This document shows positions 1 to 7,608 of a stretch of 64,000 nucleotides of DNA, piece after piece. Both the position numbers and the translations under genes were made by a program. The notes beneath the pieces were generated by a model that made no database searches, was not told where the DNA came from, and worked only from the letters and a program-made list of their open reading frames with translations. The DNA lies in NCBI RefSeq assembly GCF_027924605.1, contig NZ_AP027042.1, forward strand, positions 4,441,524-4,505,523, in the 5' to 3' direction. The number at the start of each line of letters is the position of its first letter. Within the stretch, counting starts at the first letter, position 1. The DNA comes from Dyella sp. GSA-30 (GTDB lineage Bacteria; Pseudomonadota; Gammaproteobacteria; Xanthomonadales; Rhodanobacteraceae).

Positions 1-2
1 GC

Positions 3-419
3 CTGGCCGTGGTCGCCGCCGCCATGTGGATCTTTACCGACCGTACGGGTTTTGTAGCGACGTCGATCGGCTATCCGCTGCTTTCCCTGGGCCTGGCCCT
101 ACTGGTTTGCGCGGCAAGCAGCACGCAAAGCTGGTTGGGACGTTGGCGCGTTCCGGGTGCGGGATGGCTGGCGCTGGCCTCCTACAGCCTCTACCTGAGT
201 CACAAGGCGGTGTTTCATCTGGCCCAGAAGGCCCTGGCGGCGTATCCGCAGGTCCACGGCCTGGCGGCATTCGCCTGCTACGCGCTGGCAACCTTGCTCG
301 CCGGCGCCCTGCTTCACTACGCGGTCGAGCGGCCTTTTCTGCGATGGCGCGATGCCTGGCTGCGACGCCCTGCGCAAAAACAGCTATCCATCGGCGTTAC
401 CGACTCCGCCGGCGCTTGA
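3..419 (+). CDS. Acyltransferase 3 family protein, C-terminal fragment
   Basis: This reading frame is open at the left edge of the window, so only the last ~138 residues are visible. It consists of hydrophobic helices with short loops (for example around LASYSLYLSHKAVFH) and ends in a basic tail after AVERPFLRWRD. That pattern matches the C-terminal membrane part of integral-membrane acyltransferases of the OafA/YrhL (acyltransferase 3) family, which O-acylate cell-surface glycans. The family's catalytic N-terminal His and the substrate are not visible. Family assignment is moderately sure; the target glycan is unknown. Confidence 0.7.
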   Translation: MAVVAAAMWIFTDRTGFVATSIGYPLLSLGLALLVCAASSTQSWLGRWRVPGAGWLALASYSLYLSHKAVFHLAQKALAAYPQVHGLAAFACYALATLLAGALLHYAVERPFLRWRDAWLRRPAQKQLSIGVTDSAGA

Positions 420-493
420 GCTCGACGCGCTCAAATTGTTGAATGAGCGGGTAAAGCCCCCATGTGTGAGGCTTCCGAACCACGGCGATAGCG

Positions 494-2266
494 ATGAGCG
501 TACCCCCGGCGACCGACCCCAAGCCCCAACGCCGCCTTGGCGCGCTGGTTCAACTCTGGCCTTTCCTGAGACCACACCGTGCGTTGGCGATCGGCTGGCT
601 GGTGTTTCTCGCTATCTCATCCAGCGCCACGCTGGTCCTGCCGGCCGCCGTGCGCAAGATCGTCGACCAGGGCTTCAGCGCTGCCAACGCCGAGGCGATC
701 AACCAGACCTTTCTCGGCCTGTTCTGTGTGGCGGTCGTGCTGGCCTTTGCCACCGCCGCTCGCTACTTCTGCATCACCCTGCTCGGCGAGCGTGCCCTGG
801 CAGCGATGCGCAGCCAGCTCTATGCCCATGTGATCCGACTCGACGTCGGCTTTTTCGAGCGCAGCCGCGTCGGCGAACTGACGTCGCGACTGGGTACCGA
901 CACTGAAGTGGTGCAGGCCCTGATCGGCTCGGGCATTTCCATTGCAGTGCGCAGCGTGGTGATGCTGATCGGCGCCACGGCAGCCATGATCTGGACCAGC
1001 CCACGCCTGGCCGGCCTGACCGGCCTGGTGATCCCGGTGGTGCTGTTACCGATCCTGATCTTCGGCCGGCGCGTGCAGAAGCTGTCGCGTGCCAGCCAGG
1101 ACCGCCTGGCCGATGCCGCGGCGATCGCCAACGAAACGCTCAACGCGGCTCCCGCGGTAAAGGCGTATGCGCGCGAGGGCGTCGAAAGCGAGCGTTACGG
1201 CAGTGCCATTGCGCTCGCCCTGGCCACCGCACGTCGCCGCATCAGCGTGCGCGCGATTCTTACCGCCGCCATCATCGTGTTGTTCTTCGGTGCCATCACC
1301 CTGGTGCTGTGGGCCGGTGCGCATGACGTGCTCGACGGCACGATGCAAGCCGGCGTACTCAGCCAGTTCGTGTTGTATGCGCTGTTTTCCGCTGGCGCAT
1401 TGATGAGCCTTTCCGAAGTCTGGGGCGACGTGCTGCGTGCCGCCGGCGCCACCGAGCGCATCAGCGAACTGTTCGCGGAAACACCGGAGATCGTCACGCG
1501 CGAGCCGGCCATCGCACTGCCGAAACCGACACGCGCCGCGCTGCGTTTCGAACATGTGGAGTTTCATTATCCGAGCCGCCCGGATGCACCGGCCTTGCAC
1601 GACTTCACGCTGGACGTGCGCCCTGGCGAAACAGTCGCCCTGGTCGGCCCTTCCGGTGCGGGCAAGAGCACGGTGCTTGCGTTGCTGCTGCGTTTCTACG
1701 ATCCGCAGCGGGGTCGCATCAGCTTAGACGGGATCGACCTGAAGGCATTGGCGTTACCCGAGCTGCGCGGAGCGATTGCGCTGGTACCGCAGGAGACGGT
1801 GATCTTCAGTGGCACGGCTGCGGACAATATCCGCTTCGGTCGCCAGGATGCCGGCGATGATGAAGTGCGAGAGGCGGCTGCTTCGGCCGAAGCGCATGAA
1901 TTCATCAGTGCATTGAGTGGCGGCTATGCGTCGGAGCTGGGCGAGCGTGGTGTGCGCCTGTCCGGCGGTCAGCGCCAGCGTGTTGCCATTGCTCGCGCGA
2001 TTCTGCGCGATGCGCCGTTGTTGCTGCTCGACGAGGCGACATCGGCGCTGGATGCACAGTCCGAAGCGGCTATTCAGAAGGCATTGGAGCGACTGGAGCG
2101 TGGCCGCACCACGCTGGTCATCGCGCATCGCCTGGCGACGGTGAAGCGTGCCGATCGCATCGTAGTGATGGATGGCGGGCGCATCGTGGCGCAGGGCACG
2201 CATGAGAGTCTGCTGGCCGAAGATGGGCTTTATGCGGAGTTGGCTCGATTGCAGTTTGTAGCTTGA
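494..2266 (+). CDS. ABC exporter, fused permease/ATPase half-transporter
   Basis: A 590-residue half-transporter of the ABCB/MsbA type. Residues ~20-310 hold about six membrane helices (ABC transmembrane domain). The C-terminal ATPase has Walker A GPSGAGKST near residue 383, signature LSGGQRQR near 488, Walker B LLLLDEATSALD near 508 and the switch His in VIAHRL. It should act as a homodimer in the inner membrane exporting a hydrophobic substrate such as a lipid or drug. The gene stands alone, 75 bases after the acyltransferase on the same strand and convergent with cutC. Substrate is unknown; this does not look like the dedicated msbA (no lpxK beside it). Confidence 0.9.
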   Translation: MSVPPATDPKPQRRLGALVQLWPFLRPHRALAIGWLVFLAISSSATLVLPAAVRKIVDQGFSAANAEAINQTFLGLFCVAVVLAFATAARYFCITLLGERALAAMRSQLYAHVIRLDVGFFERSRVGELTSRLGTDTEVVQALIGSGISIAVRSVVMLIGATAAMIWTSPRLAGLTGLVIPVVLLPILIFGRRVQKLSRASQDRLADAAAIANETLNAAPAVKAYAREGVESERYGSAIALALATARRRISVRAILTAAIIVLFFGAITLVLWAGAHDVLDGTMQAGVLSQFVLYALFSAGALMSLSEVWGDVLRAAGATERISELFAETPEIVTREPAIALPKPTRAALRFEHVEFHYPSRPDAPALHDFTLDVRPGETVALVGPSGAGKSTVLALLLRFYDPQRGRISLDGIDLKALALPELRGAIALVPQETVIFSGTAADNIRFGRQDAGDDEVREAAASAEAHEFISALSGGYASELGERGVRLSGGQRQRVAIARAILRDAPLLLLDEATSALDAQSEAAIQKALERLERGRTTLVIAHRLATVKRADRIVVMDGGRIVAQGTHESLLAEDGLYAELARLQFVA

Positions 2267-2280
2267 TGTAAGGCAAGAGC

Positions 2281-2419
2281 CCCCCTCACCCCAGCCCTCT
2301 CCCCCGGCAAAGCCAGGGGAGAGGGAGCAAAGCTTGCCTCAGTCCTGTTCCCTCTCCCCTGGCTTTGCCGGGGGAGAGGGTTAGAGCCTGCCCCGGACTT
2401 GATCCGGGGGTGAGGGGGC
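2281..2419. repeat. REP-like paired-hairpin repeat, copy 1 (interrupted)
   Basis: Two inverted arms, each itself a hairpin (CCCTCTCCCC / GGGGAGAGGG around GGC-AAA-GCC), lie at 2285-2330 and 2350-2420. In the other three copies the right arm ends ...GGGTTGGGGTGAGGGGG. Here about 28 bases containing a second small palindrome (CCCCGGACTTGATCCGGGG) interrupt it at 2383-2410. The repeat sits between two convergent genes and its right arm runs into the 3' end of cutC. Confidence 0.85.
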
Positions 2420-3130
2420 AAGCGCCGCAACCAGAGCGCGCACCTGCTCGACCTCCGAACGCCACTCCCCGCCCTGCATATCCCGCAGGCCATCAGGTTG
2501 CCAATGCATCCCGGAGGGCAACGCCTTCTTCGCCGAAGCATGAAACTCATCAGCCCCGGTTGCAGCCTTCAACGCGGCAACGTTCTGCGCCGACACACCC
2601 GCTCCAGGCATGATCGCGATGCGCCCCGCAGCCTGCAGCACCCATTGGCGAATCGATGCGGAACCTTCCGGCGCCGTTGCCTGACCACCTGAGGTCAACA
2701 GCCGCTCGCACCCAAGCGCAATGACGTCTTCCAAGGCTTGCCCGGGTGCACTCGTCAGATCGAAGGCACGATGAAATGTCACACCCAGCTTCCCCGCGGC
2801 ATCGACAAGCGGCCGGCAACGCGCCTTATCGACATGGCCATCGGCATCCAGCACGCCAATGACCACACCGTCGCAACCCTGCGCGGCGCAGTACTCGATG
2901 TCGCGCTGCATCGCCTCGCATTCCAGGTCGTTGTAAAGAAAATCGCCCGCACGCGGGCGTATCAGCACATAGACGGGAATACGCAGGCGCTCGCGCACCA
3001 TCGCGATGGTCGCCGGCGACGGCGTCAAACCACCCAGTTCGAGCGCACTGCACAGCTCCACGCGCGATGCGCCACCCTCTTGCGCAGCCAGCGCAGAGGC
3101 AACCGAATTGACGGCAATTTCCAGGGTCAT
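2381..3130 (-). CDS. cutC: CutC family protein (copper homeostasis/TIM barrel)
   Basis: A 249-residue protein matching the whole CutC family: N-terminal MTLEIAVNSVASALAAQEGG, then the barrel motifs RVELCSALELGGLTPS, VLIRPRAGDFLY, VTFHRAFDLT, LLTSGGQ and IMPGAGVSAQNV. CutC is a cytoplasmic TIM-barrel protein linked to copper tolerance; its reaction is not settled. The start codon overlaps the stop of the upstream asparaginase gene by 4 bases (ATGA), so the two are translationally coupled. The last dozen codons (LAPSPPDQVRGRL) are read from the neighbouring REP-like repeat, and the TAA stop lies inside that repeat's interrupted arm, so the natural C-terminus has probably been replaced. Confidence 0.93.
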   Translation of the reverse strand: MTLEIAVNSVASALAAQEGGASRVELCSALELGGLTPSPATIAMVRERLRIPVYVLIRPRAGDFLYNDLECEAMQRDIEYCAAQGCDGVVIGVLDADGHVDKARCRPLVDAAGKLGVTFHRAFDLTSAPGQALEDVIALGCERLLTSGGQATAPEGSASIRQWVLQAAGRIAIMPGAGVSAQNVAALKAATGADEFHASAKKALPSGMHWQPDGLRDMQGGEWRSEVEQVRALVAALAPSPPDQVRGRL

Positions 3131-4167
3131 GTGAAGCTCGTCGTGTAGACGCTTTGCGAAGGAACCAGGCCATCCTGTTTCTTTGCATCGCAGATGGCAT
3201 ACGAGAAACCATGCTGGATCGCATACGCGCCGACTTCGCCGTGACGGTTCATGGCGAGAAAGCCCACCTGCAAGGTCTTGGATGCTTCGCGCCGGCGCTT
3301 GACGATACGCATCACCGCTTCCTGGCAGGCCTCCTGCGGCGAGCGTCCCTGGCGCATCAGCTCGACGACCAGAAAACTACCGGCATTGCGGATCACTTCT
3401 TCGCCCACGCCGGTCGACGTCGCACCGCCCACCTCGCCGTCCACGTAGAGACCGGCGCCGATGATCGGACTGTCACCGACGCGACCGCGCATCTTCCACG
3501 CCATACCGCTGGTGGTGCAGGCACCGGCCAGGCGACCCTGGTCGTCGATCGCCAACATGCCGATGGTGTCGTGATTGTGGGCGCCACCGGGCAGGCCGGT
3601 CTTGCCGTAGTCGTGTACTTCGCTATTGATCGAAGGCTCGTAGTGCGCGGTCTTCAACCATTCTTTCCAGGCCTGCTCCGATTCGGGCGTCAGCAGGTTT
3701 TCCTTCTTGAAGCCCTGCTCGATCGCGAACTGCAAGGCACCTTCGCCGACCAGCAAGACATGTGGCGTGCGCTCCATGACGCGGCGCGCCACACTGATGG
3801 GATGGGCAATGTGCTCCAGCGCCGCCACGGCACCGCAGTTGCCATCGGCATCCATGATGCTGGCGTCCAGACTGACGTGACCGTCGCGGTCGGGATAGCC
3901 GGCGCGGCCCACGCTATGGTTTTTCAGGTCCGCTTCCGGCACCTGCACGCCCTGTTCCACGGCATCGAGCGCATGGCCGCCCTTGGACAGCACCGCCCAG
4001 GCCGCCTGGTTGGCAGCGACGCCAAAGTCCCAGGTGGAAATGACCCGCGCGGCACTTGCGGCCTTTGTCCTGGACACCGGCGCACCCTGCGCCGGCAAGG
4101 TACCGCTCAGCGCGAAGGCCGAGGCCCCCAGCAAGGAGGCTTTAAGAAAATCGCGGCGATCGCTCAT
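3127..4167 (-). CDS. Tat-exported N4-(beta-N-acetylglucosaminyl)-L-asparaginase
   Basis: A Thr-nucleophile amidohydrolase of the glycosylasparaginase family (346 residues). It should cleave the GlcNAc-Asn bond of glycoasparagine after self-cleaving before the nucleophile Thr201 in HDTIGM. The partner motifs CTTSGMAWKMRGRVGDSP and GATSTGVGEEVIR are present. Residues 1-28 form a twin-arginine signal (RRDFLK, then a hydrophobic stretch ending LPAQG), so it probably works in the periplasm. I chose the ATG at 4167 because a GGAG site lies 9 bases upstream; the in-frame ATG at 4194 abuts the csp terminator. It overlaps cutC by 4 bases. Confidence 0.93.
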   Translation of the reverse strand: MSDRRDFLKASLLGASAFALSGTLPAQGAPVSRTKAASAARVISTWDFGVAANQAAWAVLSKGGHALDAVEQGVQVPEADLKNHSVGRAGYPDRDGHVSLDASIMDADGNCGAVAALEHIAHPISVARRVMERTPHVLLVGEGALQFAIEQGFKKENLLTPESEQAWKEWLKTAHYEPSINSEVHDYGKTGLPGGAHNHDTIGMLAIDDQGRLAGACTTSGMAWKMRGRVGDSPIIGAGLYVDGEVGGATSTGVGEEVIRNAGSFLVVELMRQGRSPQEACQEAVMRIVKRRREASKTLQVGFLAMNRHGEVGAYAIQHGFSYAICDAKKQDGLVPSQSVYTTSFT

Positions 4168-4194
4168 GTTTTTAATCTCCGGGTTATTACTCAT

Positions 4195-4229
4195 AAAAAA
4201 ACCCCGCGCTATAAAGGCGCGGGGTTTTT
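4195..4229 (-). terminator. Rho-independent terminator of the csp gene
   Basis: The stem CCCCGCGC/GCGCGGGG with loop TATAAAG is flanked by A and T runs, so it would work in both directions. Read on the minus strand it lies ~40 bases past the cold-shock stop codon and ends in a U run. It separates csp from the asparaginase-cutC pair. Confidence 0.9.
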
Positions 4230-4267
4230 CTTAAACACTGATCGGCAAGACGCCGGATCGAGATGAC

Positions 4268-4474
4268 TTAGACAGCCACTTCGACGCCGGAAGCCTGGGC
4301 GCCCTTGGGGCCCGTGGTGACCTCGAACTTCACGCGGTCGCCTTCCTTGAGGCTACGGAAGCCCTTCGAATTAATTGCCGAGAAGTGAACGAACACATCT
4401 TCCCCACCGTCCTCAGGCGCGATGAAACCGAAACCCTTGGCGTCGTTGAACCACTTGACCGTACCGAAACGCAT
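4268..4474 (-). CDS. Cold-shock domain protein (CspA family)
   Basis: A 68-residue single cold-shock domain with RNP1 (KGFGFIAPE) and RNP2 (DVFVHFSAI), the normal length for CspA-type RNA chaperones that bind single-stranded RNA and DNA. The start [10 protein letters not shown] at 4474 is set by family length and an AGAGG site 8 bases upstream; the reading frame further upstream is not part of the protein. A 173-base gap separates it from the upstream phosphorylase gene, room for the long 5' leader typical of csp genes. I see no convincing promoter there. Own terminator follows. Confidence 0.95.
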   Translation of the reverse strand: MRFGTVKWFNDAKGFGFIAPEDGGEDVFVHFSAINSKGFRSLKEGDRVKFEVTTGPKGAQASGVEVAV

Positions 4475-4647
4475 TGCGTGAACCTCTAAAATCATGGATT
4501 GGATACACCAAGGCCATGCGCCGAACCACAATCAACCCCTTGGTCCCCCGCCCCTGGCAAAGTGAAGTATCAACATGTTTGAGGGCAAAGCGCAATATCC
4601 GGAGGGGTACGGTCGACTTAAATCGATACTCGGAGCATCCCTAAAGG

Positions 4648-5397
4648 TCAGCTTTTGAGCAAAGCCGCAAGGATCTTCGGCACTTCGGCGGTGGCTGCCG
4701 CCAGGTGGGCGAATATTTCCTCGATGCTGATTTCTTCTTCATCGCCGCAGCCGGCAGCGAAGTTGGCCACCAGCGCCAGGCAGGCGTAATCGATTTCAAG
4801 TTCGCGCGCCAAGGCCGCCTCGGGCATGCCGGTCATGCCGACCAGATCGCAGCCGTCGCGTTTCAGACGAGCGATCTCGGCACGGGTTTCCAGCCGTGGT
4901 CCCTGGGTCGCGCCGTAGCAACCGCCGTCGATCACGGCAATGCCCGCATCGGCTGCCGCTGCCACCAATGACTGACGCAAGGCACGTGTGTAAGGCTCGC
5001 TGAAATCGATATGTTTGACCTCGGCGCCTTCGACATCGCAATAGCTTGTGTAACGGCCGTGCGTGTAGTCGATGATCTGGTCCGGCACCACGATGACACG
5101 CGGCCCCATATCGGCACGGATGCCGCCTACGGCATTGACGCCGATCACCCGGCGCGCGCCCAGACTGTGCAAGGCCCAGAGATTGGCGCGGTAATTGACG
5201 CGGTGCGGCGGAAGGCTGTGACTCTCACCGTGGCGCGCCATGAAGGCCACCCGCTTACCGGCAAAATCGCCAAGCACCACGTCGCCGGACGCCGCGCCAT
5301 AGGGCGTGTTTACGGCATGGCGCTCGGTGTTTTCCAGGCCGGGGAATTTATACAGGCCGCTGCCGCCGATGACGGCCAGGTCGATGGGGAGGGACAT
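4648..5397 (-). CDS. mtnP: S-methyl-5'-thioinosine phosphorylase (MTAP/PNP family)
   Basis: A 249-residue trimeric nucleoside phosphorylase. The glycine-rich phosphate loop VIGGSGLY begins at residue 9, followed by MARHGESHSLPPHRVNYRANL and the MTGMPEAALARE block. Where human MTAP has two Asp residues that recognise 6-aminopurine (TDYDCW), this protein reads ANFAAG, with Asn as in 6-oxopurine phosphorylases. That favours methylthioinosine over methylthioadenosine. Hypoxanthine, the product, would be the substrate of the adjacent Hpt. The start at 5397 (MSLPIDLAV) gives the family N-terminus; the longer frame is read through the repeat at 5417-5530. Confidence 0.9.
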   Translation of the reverse strand: MSLPIDLAVIGGSGLYKFPGLENTERHAVNTPYGAASGDVVLGDFAGKRVAFMARHGESHSLPPHRVNYRANLWALHSLGARRVIGVNAVGGIRADMGPRVIVVPDQIIDYTHGRYTSYCDVEGAEVKHIDFSEPYTRALRQSLVAAAADAGIAVIDGGCYGATQGPRLETRAEIARLKRDGCDLVGMTGMPEAALARELEIDYACLALVANFAAGCGDEEEISIEEIFAHLAAATAEVPKILAALLKS

Positions 5398-5416
5398 AGT
5401 TGGGTATCTGGTGATG

Positions 5417-5530
5417 AGGAGTGAGAGAGCAAGAGCGAGGAGTGAGTGGAGAGGAGTGAGGAGTAAGAGAGAGCAAGAGCGGAGCGAGAGCCTGCTTTCT
5501 CTCACTCCTCACTCCTCTTCACTCACTCCT
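5417..5530. repeat. Heptamer-word inverted repeat between hpt and mtnP
   Basis: A 27-base arm at 5438-5464 recurs in inverted orientation at 5504-5530 with one mismatch, and pairing continues inwards for about ten more bases. The arms consist of 7-base purine words such as GGAGTGA, GTGGAGA, GGAGTGA and GGAGTAA. A direct copy of the AGAGAGCAAGAGCG tail occurs at ~5425 and ~5470. The right arm ends on the hpt stop codon (5529-5531). The transcript would form a hairpin of nearly 40 base pairs between two purine-salvage genes. Confidence 0.85.
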
Positions 5531-6080
5531 AATCCTTCAAAGCGTAGATCGCCGGAAGGTTACGACCCTGCTCGTAATAATCCATGCCATAACCGAACAC
5601 ATAGCGATCCGGCAGCTCGACGCCGTTGAAGTCGGCGGCGACGCCTTCGACCAGGCGATCATGTTGCTTGGTGCACAGGCTGACGATCAGGACCCGGCGC
5701 GCACCACGACGCAGGCAGTCGTCGCGGACGGCCTTGAGCGTGTGCCCTTCGTCGAGAATGTCGTCGACCAGCAACACCGTGCGGCCGGTCATGTCCGCCT
5801 GCGGCTCGCGCAGCCAGCGCAAGTCGCTACCGGAGGTCGCACCGCGATAACGGGTGGCATGTACGTAGTCGAATTCGAGATCGGTGCGGATGGCCAGCGC
5901 CAGCTGGCCGGCAAAGATCAGCGCGCCGTGCATGACGGTGAGAAACAACGCACGCTCGCCGTCGAGGGCAACATCGATCTGGCGGCCCATATGCGCGATG
6001 GTCGACTCGAGCTCGTCGCGGTTGAACAGAAGATCGGCATTCGCCAGGGCGGCGTCGAGCGAAGGGGCTTGCGCGGTCAT
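5529..6080 (-). CDS. hpt: Hypoxanthine(-guanine) phosphoribosyltransferase
   Basis: A 183-residue type I phosphoribosyltransferase, cytoplasmic, converting hypoxanthine (and probably guanine) plus PRPP to the nucleotide. The PRPP-binding loop VLLVDDILDEGHTL, the flexible-loop region HATRYRGATSGSDLRW and the C-terminal purine-binding PDRYVFGYGMDYYEQGRNLPAIY are all present. Its ATG overlaps the nagZ stop by 4 bases (ATGA). The stop codon lies within the end of a long inverted repeat. Adjacent methylthioinosine phosphorylase suggests a route from polyamine by-products back to IMP. Confidence 0.95.
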   Translation of the reverse strand: MTAQAPSLDAALANADLLFNRDELESTIAHMGRQIDVALDGERALFLTVMHGALIFAGQLALAIRTDLEFDYVHATRYRGATSGSDLRWLREPQADMTGRTVLLVDDILDEGHTLKAVRDDCLRRGARRVLIVSLCTKQHDRLVEGVAADFNGVELPDRYVFGYGMDYYEQGRNLPAIYALKD

Positions 6081-7093
6081 GCTTTTACTTCCTCGCTATG
6101 CAAAGCGGTAATGCGCGCGACGAAACGATCGCGCTGCGGGTTGTCGGTGAGGCCTTCCCAGGTCGAGCCGATGGCGCCACGCAAGGCGGCCAGTCGCTCG
6201 GCACCGGGCGCAGTACGCCCTTTTACCGCAGCAATGGCTTCATCCACCACCTCGGGGAAACAGGCCAGTACCAGGTCGCAACCAGCATCCAGGTGACCGA
6301 GCACCCGCCCGGTCACCGTGCCGGCGACCCCGGCGGCGGCCATGCTGATGTCGTCGCTGATCACTGCGCCGGTAAAACCTAGTTCGTTGCGCAGGATCGT
6401 TTCGACCCATCGGCGCGAGTAGCCGGCCGGTTGTTCGTCGACCGCCGGATAGACGACGTGGGCCATCATCACCGCCTCGACGCTGGCGTCGATGCATTCG
6501 GCGAACGGGCGCAAGTCCTCACGACGGATCTGATCCAGCGGACGCGGATCGATCGCCTGCGCCTTGTGCGTGTCGGCAGCGACGGAGCCGTGCCCCGGAA
6601 AGTGCTTGAGCACCGCGGCCATACCGCCCAGGTGCATGCCACGCACATAAGCCTGTCCCAGTTCGGAGGCTACGGCGGGATCGGCATGAAACGCGCGCAG
6701 GCCGATGGCGGCGTTGCCACGCGCCAGATCGACCACCGGCGCAAAACTGAAATCCACGCCGATCGCGCGCATCTCGCTGGCCATCACCCAGGCGTGTTCC
6801 TCGGCCAGGCGAATGGCGTCGTCCGGATCGCGGTCGTAAACCCTGCCGATCGCGGCCAGCGGCGGCAGCCGCGTAAAGCCTTCGCGAAAGCGCTGTACCG
6901 GGCCGCCTTCCTGGTCCACCGCGACCAGGAAGTCTTCGCCAGCCACATCGCGGATCGATTCGATCAACGCCGTCACCTGCTCGCGCGATGCGAAGTTGCG
7001 CCCGAACAACAGGACGCCATAGACACCCGGCGCCTTCAGCCAATCGCGCTCATGGGCAGCCAGTTCGAGGCTGGCGATTCCGATCATCAGCAT
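6077..7093 (-). CDS. nagZ: Beta-N-acetylhexosaminidase NagZ
   Basis: A 338-residue family GH3 hexosaminidase, cytoplasmic, that removes GlcNAc from anhydro-muropeptides during cell-wall recycling and can influence AmpC induction where AmpR exists. Diagnostic motifs are KHFPGHGSVAADTHK (general acid/base His-Asp pair), VISDDISMAA (nucleophile Asp) and VDQEGGPVQRF. The start is either ATG 7093, with GGAG 10 bases upstream, or ATG 7087, which forms TGATG with the CYTH stop; I used 7093. It sits in a tightly packed run with the CYTH gene upstream and hpt downstream. Confidence 0.95.
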   Translation of the reverse strand: MLMIGIASLELAAHERDWLKAPGVYGVLLFGRNFASREQVTALIESIRDVAGEDFLVAVDQEGGPVQRFREGFTRLPPLAAIGRVYDRDPDDAIRLAEEHAWVMASEMRAIGVDFSFAPVVDLARGNAAIGLRAFHADPAVASELGQAYVRGMHLGGMAAVLKHFPGHGSVAADTHKAQAIDPRPLDQIRREDLRPFAECIDASVEAVMMAHVVYPAVDEQPAGYSRRWVETILRNELGFTGAVISDDISMAAAGVAGTVTGRVLGHLDAGCDLVLACFPEVVDEAIAAVKGRTAPGAERLAALRGAIGSTWEGLTDNPQRDRFVARITALHSEEVKA

Positions 7094-7608
7094 GCGGCGT
7101 CGACTCCTTCGCGTTCGGCATCGCTCCAACGGGAGTACGGATGCTCGATCAGATTGACGTTGTAGTAGCGCAATTGCGCGCTGACCTCGCGTCCCAGCCA
7201 CGATGGACGCGGAAACGGGCTGTCGACGCTGGGCAACTCGACTTCGGCAACGACCAGGCCCTGGTTGTCGCCGAGAAACTCGTCGATTTCGAACAGCACG
7301 TTGTCGACCGTGACGTAGTGGCGGATTTTTTCCAGCACGCCGTCGCACAAAGTCGCCAACATCTGCATCGCGTCGTCGACTGGAATGAGATATTCGAACT
7401 CGGCTCGCTCGATCCCGAGCGTGGCCGATTTGATATTGAGCCAAGCCCGCTCGCCGGCGCGGCGCACTCGCACTGAAGCCTGCGCATCGCCGCTCTGCAG
7501 TGCGCGCACACCGACCAGATAACCCTGGGCGATGCGCTCGCTACGAGCAACGCCTGCTCGCCAACTGTCGTCGGCAAGCAGAAACTTGCGCTCGATCTCG
7601 ACGCCCAT
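7087..7608 (-). CDS. CYTH domain protein, probable inorganic triphosphatase
   Basis: A 173-residue single CYTH domain. The signature EIERKFLL stands at residues 4-11, followed by alternating charged strands (SVRVRRAGERAWLNIKS, RAEFEYLIP, FEIDEFLG, VAEVELPS), as in bacterial triphosphate-tunnel enzymes of the NeuTTM type. Members hydrolyse tripolyphosphate or related triphosphates with a divalent metal; no CHAD domain is attached. The ATG overlaps the rlmD stop (TGATG) and its stop overlaps the nagZ start region, so it is translated with them. Substrate is inferred from the family. Confidence 0.9.
   Translation of the reverse strand: MGVEIERKFLLADDSWRAGVARSERIAQGYLVGVRALQSGDAQASVRVRRAGERAWLNIKSATLGIERAEFEYLIPVDDAMQMLATLCDGVLEKIRHYVTVDNVLFEIDEFLGDNQGLVVAEVELPSVDSPFPRPSWLGREVSAQLRYYNVNLIEHPYSRWSDAEREGVDAAC

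Noticed and set aside
2281-2419. REP-like elements as insertion-sequence ends or terminators
   Set aside because: No transposase frame lies between any two copies, no target-site duplications are apparent, and the stems lack U runs.
5398-5505. N-terminal extension of the methylthioinosine phosphorylase
   Set aside because: The extra 36 codons (Ser/Leu-rich) are translation of the heptamer repeat; the family N-terminus starts at 5397.
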